A stretch of 64,000 nt of DNA from an uncultured Clostridia bacterium. GTDB lineage: Bacteria > Bacillota > Clostridia > Oscillospirales > Acutalibacteraceae. The DNA is taken from contig CAMHQC010000005.1 of NCBI GenBank assembly GCA_946187325.1, positions 30,823 to 94,822 on the forward strand, written 5' to 3'. Shown piece after piece: positions 1 to 8,167 of the stretch. The translations under genes were made by a program, and so were the position numbers. Positions within the stretch are counted from its first letter, which is position 1, and each line of letters opens with the position of its first letter. The notes under the pieces were generated by a model. The model was not told the origin of the DNA, made no database searches, and saw only the letters and a list, made by a program, of their open reading frames with translations.

Positions 1-24
1 CAGCTTCCTATTCAGTTTCAGGCG

Positions 25-570
25 TCAGACAAAGTCCTTGTGCCTGTACATAGTTATTTTTATTTTACCATAGTGTTTCTGTCTGTCAAGCATAAAATCG
101 CCATATTTTTCAAAAATTTCCTCTTTTTCAGGATTTTCCACGATAATTATGCCTGTTTTTTTCACTTTTTCAACTACCTTGGGTAAAACTTCCTGTAAAA
201 CCCCCGTACTGTACGGCGGGTCGAGATAAACAATATCAAACTCCTTGCCCGTCATAGAGAGGTAGGAAAGTCCGTCGGTATGAAGTACCTCGGCTCGATC
301 GTAAAAGCCGGTATTCGCTAAATTTTTGCGGATAATATCAACGGCCTTACGGGAGCTGTCCACGAATACCGCCGACTCGGCGCCTCGGCTCAGGGCTTCG
401 ATACCGAGCTGTCCGCTTCCCGCGAACAAGTCGAGGAACTTTCTTCCCTGAATATCAAATTGAATGGCGGAGAAAACGGCTTCCTTTACCTTATCGGTAG
501 TCGGGCGCACATCCTCGCCCTCGAGGGTAATAAGCTTTCTTCCGCGGGCTTCGCCCGTAATAACACGCAT
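25..570 (-). CDS. rsmD: 16S rRNA (guanine966-N2)-methyltransferase RsmD
   Basis: RsmD methylates G966 of 16S rRNA in the assembled small subunit using S-adenosylmethionine. The 181-residue product shows the family start MRVITGEARGRKL, the RPTTDKVKEA motif, the SAM-binding loop DLFAGSGQLGIEALSRG and the catalytic DPPY motif, in family order and at normal length. The frame is open 18 codons further upstream, but the ATG at 570 is preceded by a clear GGAGG eight bases away, so I use that start. It lies downstream of uvrC on the same strand; whatever follows it is outside the window. Confidence 0.95.
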   Translation of the reverse strand: MRVITGEARGRKLITLEGEDVRPTTDKVKEAVFSAIQFDIQGRKFLDLFAGSGQLGIEALSRGAESAVFVDSSRKAVDIIRKNLANTGFYDRAEVLHTDGLSYLSMTGKEFDIVYLDPPYSTGVLQEVLPKVVEKVKKTGIIIVENPEKEEIFEKYGDFMLDRQKHYGKIKITMYRHKDFV

Positions 571-637
571 AGTTTTCCTCCAAGCCTTTGTCGCTAAATT
601 TATTTCACCCGAGAATTGTAACACATATTACCGAAAA

Positions 638-2464
638 TTACAAATCGGGGTGAAAATAGTTGTATACAGCGAGAGCGCTGTCGTGAGTCATTCCCTTGCA
701 ATTCTCCAGTTCTTCCAAATCGGCGTTGCGGATATTCGCTATAGTTCTGAAGTTTTTGAGCAGTGATTTCGCCCTTACCCCGCCGATACCGTCGATATCG
801 GTGAGCGAGCTTCTAAAGGTCGAATTTTTACGGCGCTGGTGGTGGTAGCCTACGGAGAAGCGGTGTACCTCGTCCTGCATTTTACTCACGAAGGTAAATA
901 CCGAGCGGTAGGAGTTTATCATAATTTCTCCGCCCGAACCGGTTATAGCCCGGGTGCGGTGGCTCGAATCCTTGACCATTCCGAACAGCGGTACGTCGAC
1001 GTTATGCTTTTTTAAAATCGGCTCTACCGCGGAGACCTGACCTTTACCGCCGTCGAGCAGGATTAAGTCGGGTAACCTTCCGAAGCCCTCGCCGCTGTCC
1101 TTATTTTCCTCGTACTCGGTAAAACGCCTGTCCAAAACCTCCGCCATAGAGGCGTAGTCGTCCTGACCCTCGAAGCCCTTTATCTTAAATTTTTTATACG
1201 CTTTTTTGAGCGGTTTTCCGTTTTCGTAAACTATCATTCCCGCGACATTCTCCGTGCCCGCAAGGTTCGAGATATCGTAGCTCTCGATATACTCCGGGAT
1301 TTTTCCGAGTCCGAGAAGGTTTTTCAGTTCCTCTAAAGCCGAGTACTCACGCGAGGTTCTGCCCTTAATTTGAGCCAGCACTTCGGCGGCGTTTTTACGG
1401 CACATACCGACAAGCTGAGCCTGCTCGCCTCTTTGCGGAGCCGTGAGATAAGCGCGTTTCCCGCGTTTATCTGAGAGCCATTTTTCGACGGCTTCCTTAT
1501 CCTCAAGCTCTCGGTCAAGGGTTATATTTCGGGGAATATCCCTGTTGAGAGAGTAATAATTTACGATAAACTGGGACAGCTCGCTGTCGTCGTCTATCGG
1601 AGAATTTACGACAAAATTCTCGTGATCGCAGAGTCGTCCGCCTTCGAAGCGGAAAATCTGGAAGCAGCCTCGCTCGCTGTCGGTAAAATAGGCGATTACG
1701 TCCTGGTCGGGTACGTTTACGGAAACGACCTTCTGTTTATCGGACATCTTCTTAACCGCCGTGATTTTATCCCTTATCTCAGCGGCTTTCTCGAACTCGA
1801 GATTCTCGGAAGCGCGCTCCATTTGAGCGGTTAGATTTTTCAGGGATTCGGTACTTCCGCCCTTTAGAAACTCGAGAGCCTGCTCTACATTCTCGTTATA
1901 CTCTTTAAAACTGAGCTTACCGCGGCACGGCGCCAAGCACTGCTTAATATGGTAATTAAGACACGGACGGGCTTTCCCGAAATCCTCGGGGAACTTTCTG
2001 TTACAGGTCGGGAGCTTGAATATTTTATTGGCTTCCTCGACTGACTGCTTTACGTAGTAGCTGTTCTTATACGGCCCGATATACACCGCGCCGTCGTCCT
2101 TTTTCTGAAGCTCGTAGGTGATTTTACGCCACTTATCGCCGCTAACACGGATATACGAATAGCCCTTATCGTCTTTAAGCAGGATATTGTACTTAGGCGT
2201 ATGCTGTTTTATAAGACTGCACTCGAGAATAAGCGCTTCAAATTCGCTGTCACAGATAATATACTCGAAATCGTTGACGTTTTCGACCATACGGCGAACC
2301 TTCTCGGGATGGTTATTCTGGGAGCCGAAATACTGGGACACACGGTTTTTAAGCGCTTTAGCCTTTCCTATATATATAATTTTTCCGCTTTTATTCTTCA
2401 TAATATATACGCCCGGCGAAAGCGGCAGCGCCATAGCTTTTTTACGAAGTTCTTTTATATCCAT
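638..2464 (-). CDS. uvrC: UvrABC excinuclease subunit C
   Basis: UvrC makes both incisions around bulky DNA lesions in nucleotide excision repair after UvrA/UvrB recognition. The 608-residue protein has the GIY-YIG nuclease at the N-terminus (GVY at 18-20, YIG at 31-33), a UVR domain near residue 215 (FEKAAEIRD) that contacts UvrB, the RNase H-like second nuclease with LILLDGGKGQ, and a C-terminal helix-hairpin-helix around IDGIGGVRAKSLL. Length and domain order are normal. It ends 67 bases before rsmD. Its SD is weak (GAAAG). A terminator separates it from ptsH upstream. Confidence 0.97.
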   Translation of the reverse strand: MDIKELRKKAMALPLSPGVYIMKNKSGKIIYIGKAKALKNRVSQYFGSQNNHPEKVRRMVENVNDFEYIICDSEFEALILECSLIKQHTPKYNILLKDDKGYSYIRVSGDKWRKITYELQKKDDGAVYIGPYKNSYYVKQSVEEANKIFKLPTCNRKFPEDFGKARPCLNYHIKQCLAPCRGKLSFKEYNENVEQALEFLKGGSTESLKNLTAQMERASENLEFEKAAEIRDKITAVKKMSDKQKVVSVNVPDQDVIAYFTDSERGCFQIFRFEGGRLCDHENFVVNSPIDDDSELSQFIVNYYSLNRDIPRNITLDRELEDKEAVEKWLSDKRGKRAYLTAPQRGEQAQLVGMCRKNAAEVLAQIKGRTSREYSALEELKNLLGLGKIPEYIESYDISNLAGTENVAGMIVYENGKPLKKAYKKFKIKGFEGQDDYASMAEVLDRRFTEYEENKDSGEGFGRLPDLILLDGGKGQVSAVEPILKKHNVDVPLFGMVKDSSHRTRAITGSGGEIMINSYRSVFTFVSKMQDEVHRFSVGYHHQRRKNSTFRSSLTDIDGIGGVRAKSLLKNFRTIANIRNADLEELENCKGMTHDSALAVYNYFHPDL

Positions 2465-2490
2465 AGTTAATTATCTTTCGAATTGTTTAT

Positions 2491-2518
2491 AAAAAGAAAA
2501 AGGGCGGTATTACCGCCC
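2491..2518 (-). terminator. Rho-independent terminator of ptsH
   Basis: Read on the minus strand, a GGGCGG/CCGCCC stem with a TAATA loop is followed by TTTTTCTTTTT. It lies 18 bases after the ptsH stop. Confidence 0.85.
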
Positions 2519-2535
2519 GTTAACTTTTTAGCGTG

Positions 2536-2802
2536 TTACTGATCAGCGAAACCTGACTCAACGAGAGCAACTAAACCGTCAACAGCCTCCTGCTCGTCTA
2601 CACCGTCAGCGATAATCTTAATTTCTGTTCCGCCGATAATTCCGAGTGAAAGTACGCCGAGGAGACTCTTAGCGTTAACTCTTCTCTCTTCTTTTTCTAC
2701 CCAAACTGTAGACTTATATTCATTAGCTTTCTGAATAAAAAAAGTAGCGGGGCGGGCATGTAAGCCTGCCTTATTTTCAACTAAAACATCCTTAACGTAC
2801 AT
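2536..2802 (-). CDS. ptsH: Phosphocarrier protein HPr
   Basis: HPr passes phosphate from enzyme I to sugar-specific PTS enzymes and, in Firmicutes, is phosphorylated on a serine by HPr kinase to act as catabolite co-repressor. The 88-residue protein has the catalytic His15 in GLHARPA and the regulatory Ser46 in AKSLLGVLSLG, both at their standard positions, so both functions look intact. It is a single-gene transcript with its own promoter and terminator; ptsI is not in this window. Confidence 0.97.
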   Translation of the reverse strand: MYVKDVLVENKAGLHARPATFFIQKANEYKSTVWVEKEERRVNAKSLLGVLSLGIIGGTEIKIIADGVDEQEAVDGLVALVESGFADQ

Positions 2803-2868
2803 AATTTAACCCTCTCTAAATTCCAAAATTTCATATAATAATACCACTCGGGCATTTCCATATTACAT

Positions 2869-2896
2869 ATTATATCATTTTTTCAGCCCACGTCAA
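2869..2896 (-). promoter_or_regulatory. Sigma-A type promoter of ptsH
   Basis: On the minus strand TTGACG (2896-2891), a 16-base spacer and a perfect TATAAT (2874-2869) stand about 70 bases before the ptsH start. Confidence 0.75.
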
Positions 2897-2998
2897 CACT
2901 CAAAAATCAATTTTGGATTTAATAATAATTATAGCCTAAAAGTTCTTTTGCCGTTTGTGCAACTTAACTAATTTTATTCTTTACTGTGAATTGAATAT

Positions 2999-3733
2999 CT
3001 ATTTTTTATTGAGATATTTGTCTAAAATACGTTTATCTTCGTCGGAAAGCTCTTTTTTCTCGAGCATATCGGGACGTTTTTTAGCGGTATTGACAAGGCT
3101 TTGTTCATACCGCCAGCGGTCAACCTTGGCGTGATCTCCGCTGTAGAGTACAGGCGGTACTTCTAAACCGCGCCACTCCATAGGCTTGGTGTACTGGGGA
3201 TATTCCAATAGTCCGTTAAAGTGGCTCTCCTCGGTAAAGCACTCGTCGTTCGAGAGTACTCCGGGGGCCAGCCTCGAAAGCGCGTCGATAAACACTAAGG
3301 CGGGCAGTTCTCCGCCCGTCAGAACGTAATCGCCGATAGAGATTTCCTCGTCGATAAACTCGTCGATAATACGCTGGTCAACGCCCTCGTAATGTCCCGC
3401 TAAAACACAGATATTCTCGTATTCGGACAGCTCCTTGAGCTTATTTTGAGTAAGGGGCTTACCCTGAGGCGACATATATACAAAGTGAGGTTTACAACCG
3501 CGCTTTTCGCAGATATCCTCGTAGCAAAGCGCTATAGGCTCGCACTTCATAAGCATACCCATCCCACCGCCGTAGGTAGTATCGTCAACACGCCTGTGCT
3601 TATCGAGGGCAAAATCTCTAAGCTGTACACAGTTTATCTCAATCGCTCCGCTCTTTTGAGCCCGTCCGATAATACTTTCGCCGAGGACATTCCCGCACAT
3701 TTCGGGAAAAAGCGTTATTAAATCAATCTTCAT
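2999..3733 (-). CDS. trmD: tRNA (guanine37-N1)-methyltransferase TrmD
   Basis: TrmD makes m1G37 next to the anticodon and prevents +1 frameshifting. The 244-residue product shows the SPOUT trefoil-knot region YVLTGGELPALVFIDA, the LFPEM start region and the AGHYEGVDQRI loop. The frame can be opened at a TTG at 3739, but the ATG at 3733 gives the usual MKIDLITLFPE N-terminus. This ATG overlaps the end of rimM by 11 bases, so translation is probably coupled to rimM, its normal partner. Confidence 0.96.
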   Translation of the reverse strand: MKIDLITLFPEMCGNVLGESIIGRAQKSGAIEINCVQLRDFALDKHRRVDDTTYGGGMGMLMKCEPIALCYEDICEKRGCKPHFVYMSPQGKPLTQNKLKELSEYENICVLAGHYEGVDQRIIDEFIDEEISIGDYVLTGGELPALVFIDALSRLAPGVLSNDECFTEESHFNGLLEYPQYTKPMEWRGLEVPPVLYSGDHAKVDRWRYEQSLVNTAKKRPDMLEKKELSDEDKRILDKYLNKK

Positions 3734-4235
3734 CGTCAAAAAGCCCTTTCATAGCCTTTATAAGCACATATCCCTCATCAACATTTTTCTCGATAACCAC
3801 GCTGTCGATAACGGGAACGAGGTACTCCTTACCGTCCTTTACAACGGTATAAACATCGTTAGCGCCTGTTTTAAACACGTCCTTGATCTCTCCGTACTCG
3901 ATAGATTTATCGTCAAAATCCACAACCTTACAGCCTATTAAATCCTGAACGAAGTTTCTTCCCTCGGGAAGTTCAACATCGTCACGGTTTATATAGAGGA
4001 CTTTCCCGCGGAGATTTTCGGCTTTTTCGACGGTATCGACGCCCTTTACGGTCATAAGCACGATGTTTTTATGGGGACGGCATTTTACGTCTATACTCTC
4101 CTTGCCCTCGTTAAAGTAGAGGGTTTTAAAATCGGTCAGAAAATCGGGGGTATCTGTCCACGGATTAACTCTAATCTCACCGCGGACGCCGTGAGTTCCG
4201 ACAATTTTTCCGACTTCTAAAAACTGTTTTTTCAT
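3723..4235 (-). CDS. rimM: 16S rRNA processing protein RimM
   Basis: RimM binds ribosomal protein S19 and helps mature the head of the 30S subunit. The 170-residue product has the N-terminal signature VGKIVGTHGVRGEIRV and a C-terminal PRC-barrel containing DLIGCKVVD and YLVPVIDSVV. The SD is GAGGT. It lies directly upstream of and overlapping trmD. The rpsP/khpA genes that usually precede it are present but separated by a deacetylase gene. Confidence 0.95.
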   Translation of the reverse strand: MKKQFLEVGKIVGTHGVRGEIRVNPWTDTPDFLTDFKTLYFNEGKESIDVKCRPHKNIVLMTVKGVDTVEKAENLRGKVLYINRDDVELPEGRNFVQDLIGCKVVDFDDKSIEYGEIKDVFKTGANDVYTVVKDGKEYLVPVIDSVVIEKNVDEGYVLIKAMKGLFDDED

Positions 4236-4288
4236 ATTTTTACCTCGTAGTTTTAAATTGCTCTTAATCTTTATTATTCTCCCTTATA

Positions 4289-4302
4289 CCGGCAAAAGCC
4301 GG
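4289..4302. other. Short perfect hairpin downstream of the deacetylase gene
   Basis: CCGGC-AAAA-GCCGG. It lies between the deacetylase stop and rimM. There is no T-run on the minus strand, so I do not call it a terminator. Confidence 0.4.
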
Positions 4303-4327
4303 CGATGCGGTTTTTGTGCAAGTTGAA

Positions 4328-5152
4328 TTATCTTTCTCTTAATATAATAGTTTCCTTCGGCTTAACTTCGCAAGCTGAGCCGTTAATAAAAAACCACAGG
4401 CTGATATTGCTGTTATTCTTTACGCGGTTCTCGGTTATTTCGGCTTTATTCATCGCTTGTAAATACTCGATAATTTCAATCGTTGTCATAGGAAGTATAT
4501 CAACTCGTGAGGATATTTTTATAAATAAGCTTTCAAAAATATCCCACATATTTTCTACGTCAAGGTCATAGGAATGACCTCCGATCTGGAGCAAAGCGAG
4601 CTCCTCGTCGGTTTTAATAAACCGCTGCACTATATCATCAAACACGCCGTGCGGATGAAACAAGACCGCTTTCCATTTATAGAAATCCTTTTGCGGTGTA
4701 AAAGAACGGCTTTCTTCCGATATACGCGCGTAGGTAAAGCCGCACTTTCGTACGCAGTTCTCAATAAGTCCGCTGTAATAGTGGAAAGGAACGGCAAAGC
4801 CTTTTATCGTTCTGCCGAAAAGCTTTTCCAGCTTATCCTTATCGGTTTGCAGCTCATAAAGAATTTCGGCTTCGGACAGGTTGTCCATATACGGATGCGT
4901 GAGAGTATGGGAGGCGACTTCGTGTCCCTGATACAACGATACCGCCTTATCTTTCGAGAGGCGCTTTATTACACTTGTGTTCTTATGCGTCCATTCATAC
5001 TCGCTCTCCATTAACCCAAAATTGAGATTAAAAGTTCCTTTCAGATTATACTTGTTAAGCAGGTTAACAAAACGAACGTCCTGTAATACACCGTCATCAA
5101 ATGTAACATTAAACGCCTTTTGCTTTCCGCCGGGATAAAGTTTACGAATCAT
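4328..5152 (-). CDS. Polysaccharide deacetylase family protein (NodB/CE4-like)
   Basis: CE4 enzymes remove N- or O-acetyl groups from chitin-like or peptidoglycan sugars using a metal bound by Asp-His-His. The 274-residue protein shows the catalytic motif TFDDG near residue 17, the metal-binding HTLTHP near residue 82 and a FAVPFHYY segment in place of the usual R-x-P-Y/F motif 3. There is no signal peptide or membrane segment, so it looks cytoplasmic, which is unusual for a cell-wall enzyme; the substrate cannot be inferred. It has its own promoter and an SD of GAGGAG. It sits between khpA and rimM, where the canonical Firmicute operon has no gene. Confidence 0.8.
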   Translation of the reverse strand: MIRKLYPGGKQKAFNVTFDDGVLQDVRFVNLLNKYNLKGTFNLNFGLMESEYEWTHKNTSVIKRLSKDKAVSLYQGHEVASHTLTHPYMDNLSEAEILYELQTDKDKLEKLFGRTIKGFAVPFHYYSGLIENCVRKCGFTYARISEESRSFTPQKDFYKWKAVLFHPHGVFDDIVQRFIKTDEELALLQIGGHSYDLDVENMWDIFESLFIKISSRVDILPMTTIEIIEYLQAMNKAEITENRVKNNSNISLWFFINGSACEVKPKETIILRER

Positions 5153-5200
5153 AAGCTCCTCGAATTTATCTTAAATATCAAAACCATATTTTTGATAATA

Positions 5201-5229
5201 ATTCTACCACGAATTAAATAATATGGCAA
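5201..5229 (-). promoter_or_regulatory. Promoter of the deacetylase gene
   Basis: Minus strand: TTGCCA (5229-5224), 17-base spacer, TAGAAT (5206-5201), about 50 bases before the start codon. Confidence 0.6.
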
Positions 5230-5249
5230 ATATAATATTAGGTTACAGG

Positions 5250-5369
5250 TTACAGTAAATCCGCATAGATGAACTTACCCTCAATATCCAAAACTTCATA
5301 GGAGTTCAAGGTACGGGGGATATGACATTTCAGATAGGAACGTTCACGCTTGACGAAGAGATATAAAGA
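5250..5369 (-). pseudogene. Possible gene remnant, 39 open codons without a start
   Basis: On the minus strand, between the khpA terminator and the deacetylase promoter, one frame is open for 39 codons and ends at a TAA (5252-5250). The reading, containing FVKRERSYLKCH and NSYEVLDIEGKFIYADLL, looks protein-like, but there is no start codon or SD and the frame runs out of the terminator hairpin. I cannot assign a family. It may be a fragment of a lost gene, or chance. Confidence 0.25.
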
Positions 5370-5400
5370 TAAAAAAATTCCGCCTATTAAGGCGGAAAAT
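5370..5400 (-). terminator. Rho-independent terminator of the ylxM-ffh-rpsP-khpA group
   Basis: Minus strand: ATTTTCCGCC/GGCGGAAT stem with a TTAATA loop, followed by TTTTTTT, 18 bases after the khpA stop. Confidence 0.9.
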
Positions 5401-5417
5401 TTTATTTAAGGTTTTTA

Positions 5418-5651
5418 TCAGTCGATTTCAACCATTACCTTCTGCTCGTTTCTAACAGCGGCAGAACGCGCGATTGTACGGATAGCCTTAGCGATTCTAC
5501 CCTGCTTACCGATAATACGACCCATATCATCCTCGGCAACGTGGATGTGGTAAACTGTTACGTCTTCCTCGTTGGGAGCGTCTGCTGTAACTTCAACAGC
5601 ATCGGGATTCTCTACTAAGCCTTTAGCGATAATTGTAAGTAAATCTTTCAT
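5418..5651 (-). CDS. khpA: KH-domain RNA-binding protein KhpA (YlqC)
   Basis: KhpA is a small RNA-binding protein that partners with KhpB/Jag in Firmicutes and affects cell elongation and sRNA biology. The 77-residue product is essentially one KH domain, with the GxxG loop as GKQG at 48-51 within MGRIIGKQGRIAKAIR. It follows rpsP, its standard position. The SD is AAAGGA. Confidence 0.93.
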   Translation of the reverse strand: MKDLLTIIAKGLVENPDAVEVTADAPNEEDVTVYHIHVAEDDMGRIIGKQGRIAKAIRTIARSAAVRNEQKVMVEID

Positions 5652-5715
5652 TTTAAAATTTTCCTTTCCATTCTTTACGCGTCTTTACAGACGCTTTGTG
5701 TAGTATCGGTTCTTC

Positions 5716-5961
5716 TTAATCTAAATAACCGTTTTTCTTTAATAACGCCTTAACGGTATCTGTGGGCTGAGCGCCGTTAGCGATCCACTTTTTAACTGCT
5801 TCGCCGTCAACCTTGAACTCCGAGGGGGTCTTTAAGATATCGTATGTTCCGATCTCCTCGATGAAACGACCGTCACGGGGATATCTGGAATCAGCTACTA
5901 CTACACGGTAGAAGGGAGCCTTCTTCGCGCCCATTCTTCTGAGTCTGATTTTTACTGCCAT
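5716..5961 (-). CDS. rpsP: 30S ribosomal protein S16
   Basis: S16 is a structural protein of the small ribosomal subunit. The 81-residue product begins [24 protein letters not shown] and ends with the [11 protein letters not shown] region, all typical. An in-frame ATG five codons upstream exists, but the GGAGGTGA directly before 5961 fixes this start. It lies between ffh and khpA as in many Firmicutes. Confidence 0.97.
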   Translation of the reverse strand: MAVKIRLRRMGAKKAPFYRVVVADSRYPRDGRFIEEIGTYDILKTPSEFKVDGEAVKKWIANGAQPTDTVKALLKKNGYLD

Positions 5962-6080
5962 TCTATTCACCTCCATTTTTCCTTACGGAACAGTTATCAG
6001 TTTACATAATGTTTGCAAACCGGGTTTCTATATAAAAGCATATATTTATATATGTCTATTATAGATTAAATTTACTGGTT

Positions 6081-7427
6081 TTAAAATCCCGGGAATCCGC
6101 CCGGCATTCCGGGCATCCTCATAGCGCGCCTTTTCTTGCCTTTTCCGCCGAACTGACGCATCATTTTTTGCATATCCTTTAGCTGTTTAAGAAGCCTGTT
6201 GACTTCCTCTACGCTTCTTCCCGAACCCGCGGCGATTCTGCGCTTACGGCTCGGATTTATTAAATCGGGTTTAGCTCTCTCGGCGGGAGTCATCGAAAGT
6301 ATAATAGCCTCCGTCCAGTCGAGCGCTCGATCGTCGATATCGACGTCGTCGAGCTTATTGCCCATACCGGGAATTTTGGATAAGATGCCCTTTAACGGAC
6401 CCATCTTTTTAATCTGTCCGAACTGGTCGAGCAGGTCGTTGAAGTCCATTTTATTCTGCATCATCTTTTTGGCGACCGCTTCGGCTTTTTCCTCATCGAG
6501 CTTTTCCTCAGCCTGTTCGATAAGGGTGAGTACATCGCCCATTCCGAGAATACGGCTCGCCATACGGTCGGGGTGGAACTGCTCTAAATCCTCGAGCTTT
6601 TCGCCTGTACCCGCGAACTTAATCGGCTTGCCTGTAACTTTCTTTACGGACAGCGCCGCGCCGCCTCGGGTATCGCCGTCGAGCTTGGTAATAATAACAC
6701 CCGAAACTTCGAGTAATTCATTAAAGCTCTTAGCGACGTTTACGGCGTCCTGACCTGTCATAGAGTCGATAACGAGCAGGATTTCTTGGGGATTAACCGC
6801 TGCCTTTAACTCTTTAAGCTCGTTCATAAGCGCTTCGTCGATATGAAGCCGTCCCGCTGTATCCAGAATAACTACGTCGTTACCGTAGTCCTTAGCGTGC
6901 TTAATAGCCTCTTTGGCAATTTTGACGGGCTTATCCTGACCCATCTCAAACACCTTAACCCCCGCCTTATCGCCGACAACCTTGAGCTGTTCGATAGCCG
7001 CGGGACGATATACGTCGCAGGCAACGAGGAGCGGACGGTGATTCTGCTTTTTCAGCATAAGCGCGAGCTTACCGCTGTGGGTAGTTTTACCCGAACCCTG
7101 TAAACCGCACATCATAATAACCGTGGGCGGATGGGAAGCGAACTCGATACGGGAAGTTTCCGAGCCCATAAGCTCGGTTAGCTCCTCGTTTACTATTTTA
7201 ATTACCATCTGAGCGGGAGTTAAACTCTCCATAACGTCGCTGCCGATAGCACGCTCGGTAACCTTGTTGGTAAATTCCTTAGCTACTTTATAGTTAACGT
7301 CCGCTTCGAGCAGGGCGAGACGCACCTCGCGCATAGCCTCTTTTACGTCGGACTCGCTTAACTTTCCTTTATTTCTAAGCCGCTTAAAAGCTCCCGAAAG
7401 TTTTTCGGATAAACCTTCAAATGCCAT
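6081..7427 (-). CDS. ffh: Signal recognition particle protein Ffh (SRP54)
   Basis: Ffh is the GTPase of the signal recognition particle, which binds 4.5S/scRNA and signal peptides and docks with FtsY. The 448-residue protein has the N-terminal four-helix bundle, the G domain with GLQGSGKT at 108-115, DTAGRLHID and TKLDGDTRGG, and a Met-rich M domain ending in a basic, Gly/Met-rich tail (MRMPGMPGGF). The SD is AGAGGTGGG. It starts 10 bases after ylxM, its regular upstream partner. Confidence 0.97.
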   Translation of the reverse strand: MAFEGLSEKLSGAFKRLRNKGKLSESDVKEAMREVRLALLEADVNYKVAKEFTNKVTERAIGSDVMESLTPAQMVIKIVNEELTELMGSETSRIEFASHPPTVIMMCGLQGSGKTTHSGKLALMLKKQNHRPLLVACDVYRPAAIEQLKVVGDKAGVKVFEMGQDKPVKIAKEAIKHAKDYGNDVVILDTAGRLHIDEALMNELKELKAAVNPQEILLVIDSMTGQDAVNVAKSFNELLEVSGVIITKLDGDTRGGAALSVKKVTGKPIKFAGTGEKLEDLEQFHPDRMASRILGMGDVLTLIEQAEEKLDEEKAEAVAKKMMQNKMDFNDLLDQFGQIKKMGPLKGILSKIPGMGNKLDDVDIDDRALDWTEAIILSMTPAERAKPDLINPSRKRRIAAGSGRSVEEVNRLLKQLKDMQKMMRQFGGKGKKRRAMRMPGMPGGFPGF

Positions 7428-7437
7428 AAGCCCACCT

Positions 7438-7776
7438 CTATTCGTGTAAAGATTTCGCGGTGGAGATAATCTTATCCACCGTCTTTTTATCGTAATTATC
7501 GTACAGCTTTTCGGCTAAACTTTCGATTTCGTAAAGTCCGTTTTCGGTTTCCTGAAAACGCTTTAAAAGCCCGAGCTTTTCCTCGAACGAGTAAAGCCGT
7601 TTTTCAGCGCGCCTTATAGAATCCAAAACGCCTTGGCGCGTAATACCGAGCTGGTCGGAAATTTCCGAAAGCGAAAGGTCGTCGTTATAATAAAGGGTAA
7701 CCGTTTTCTGCTGGGCTTCCTTTAAAAGCTGACCGTAAAAATCAAACAGCAGAGAAACTTCAATATTTTTTTCCAT
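7438..7776 (-). CDS. ylxM: YlxM/p13-like helix-turn-helix protein (UPF0122)
   Basis: YlxM proteins are small sigma-70 region-4-like helix-turn-helix proteins encoded next to ffh and thought to modulate SRP. The 112-residue product carries an HTH in LSLSEISDQLGITRQGVLDSIRRAEKRL near residues 34-60, with a charged C-terminus. The SD is GGCGGAG. It heads the ylxM-ffh-rpsP-khpA transcript from a consensus promoter. Confidence 0.9.
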   Translation of the reverse strand: MEKNIEVSLLFDFYGQLLKEAQQKTVTLYYNDDLSLSEISDQLGITRQGVLDSIRRAEKRLYSFEEKLGLLKRFQETENGLYEIESLAEKLYDNYDKKTVDKIISTAKSLHE

Positions 7777-7801
7777 ATTAACTCCGCCTTACTGTTCCAA
7801 G

Positions 7802-7822
7802 TGTAAAGAAAAAAACTTTACA
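7802..7822 (-). other. Small hairpin in the ylxM leader
   Basis: TGTAAAG-A7-CTTTACA on the plus strand. It lies between the promoter and the ylxM SD, so it would be in the 5' UTR. Whether it does anything is unknown. Confidence 0.35.
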
Positions 7823-7830
7823 GCTCGATT

Positions 7831-7859
7831 ATTATAATATAAAGAAGTCTAAATGTCAA
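7831..7859 (-). promoter_or_regulatory. Consensus promoter of ylxM-ffh
   Basis: Minus strand: perfect TTGACA (7859-7854), 17-base spacer, perfect TATAAT (7836-7831). Confidence 0.9.
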
Positions 7860-7860
7860 T

Positions 7861-8150
7861 ACTAAACGGGACATTTTTTGTTAGAAAAAATTGACTATTT
7901 ACGAGAAGAAAATGAGCAAGTTTAGTCAAAATTCTTGGAGATAATTTAGCAAAATACACAAAAACTCCCTCGTTAAAACAAATATATTCCAAAATTACTA
8001 TTTTTTATGTTAATTACGACAGTTGAAATGTGAAATTAATACACGTTTATGCGCATTTTTAACAAAGTTTTAAAAATCCAAATTAAAATGCGTTAAACGG
8101 TTTTATTTTTTTATAATGTATGTTATAATATGGTCAATATTATTCTCTAT
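7861..8150. other. AT-rich intergenic region between divergent ylxM and phoH
   Basis: About 290 bases with no convincing ORF on either strand. A TATAAT at 8124-8129 on the plus strand may be the phoH -10 box, but its -35 (TTTTAT) is poor. I see no other defined element. Confidence 0.4.
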
Positions 8151-8167
8151 AAAGGGGAGTATACGCT

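Noticed and set aside
7889..7932. TTGACTATTT...TAGTCAA between ylxM and phoH as a third copy of the starch operator
   Set aside because: The half sites are more than 20 bases apart and the centre does not match; likely chance in AT-rich DNA.
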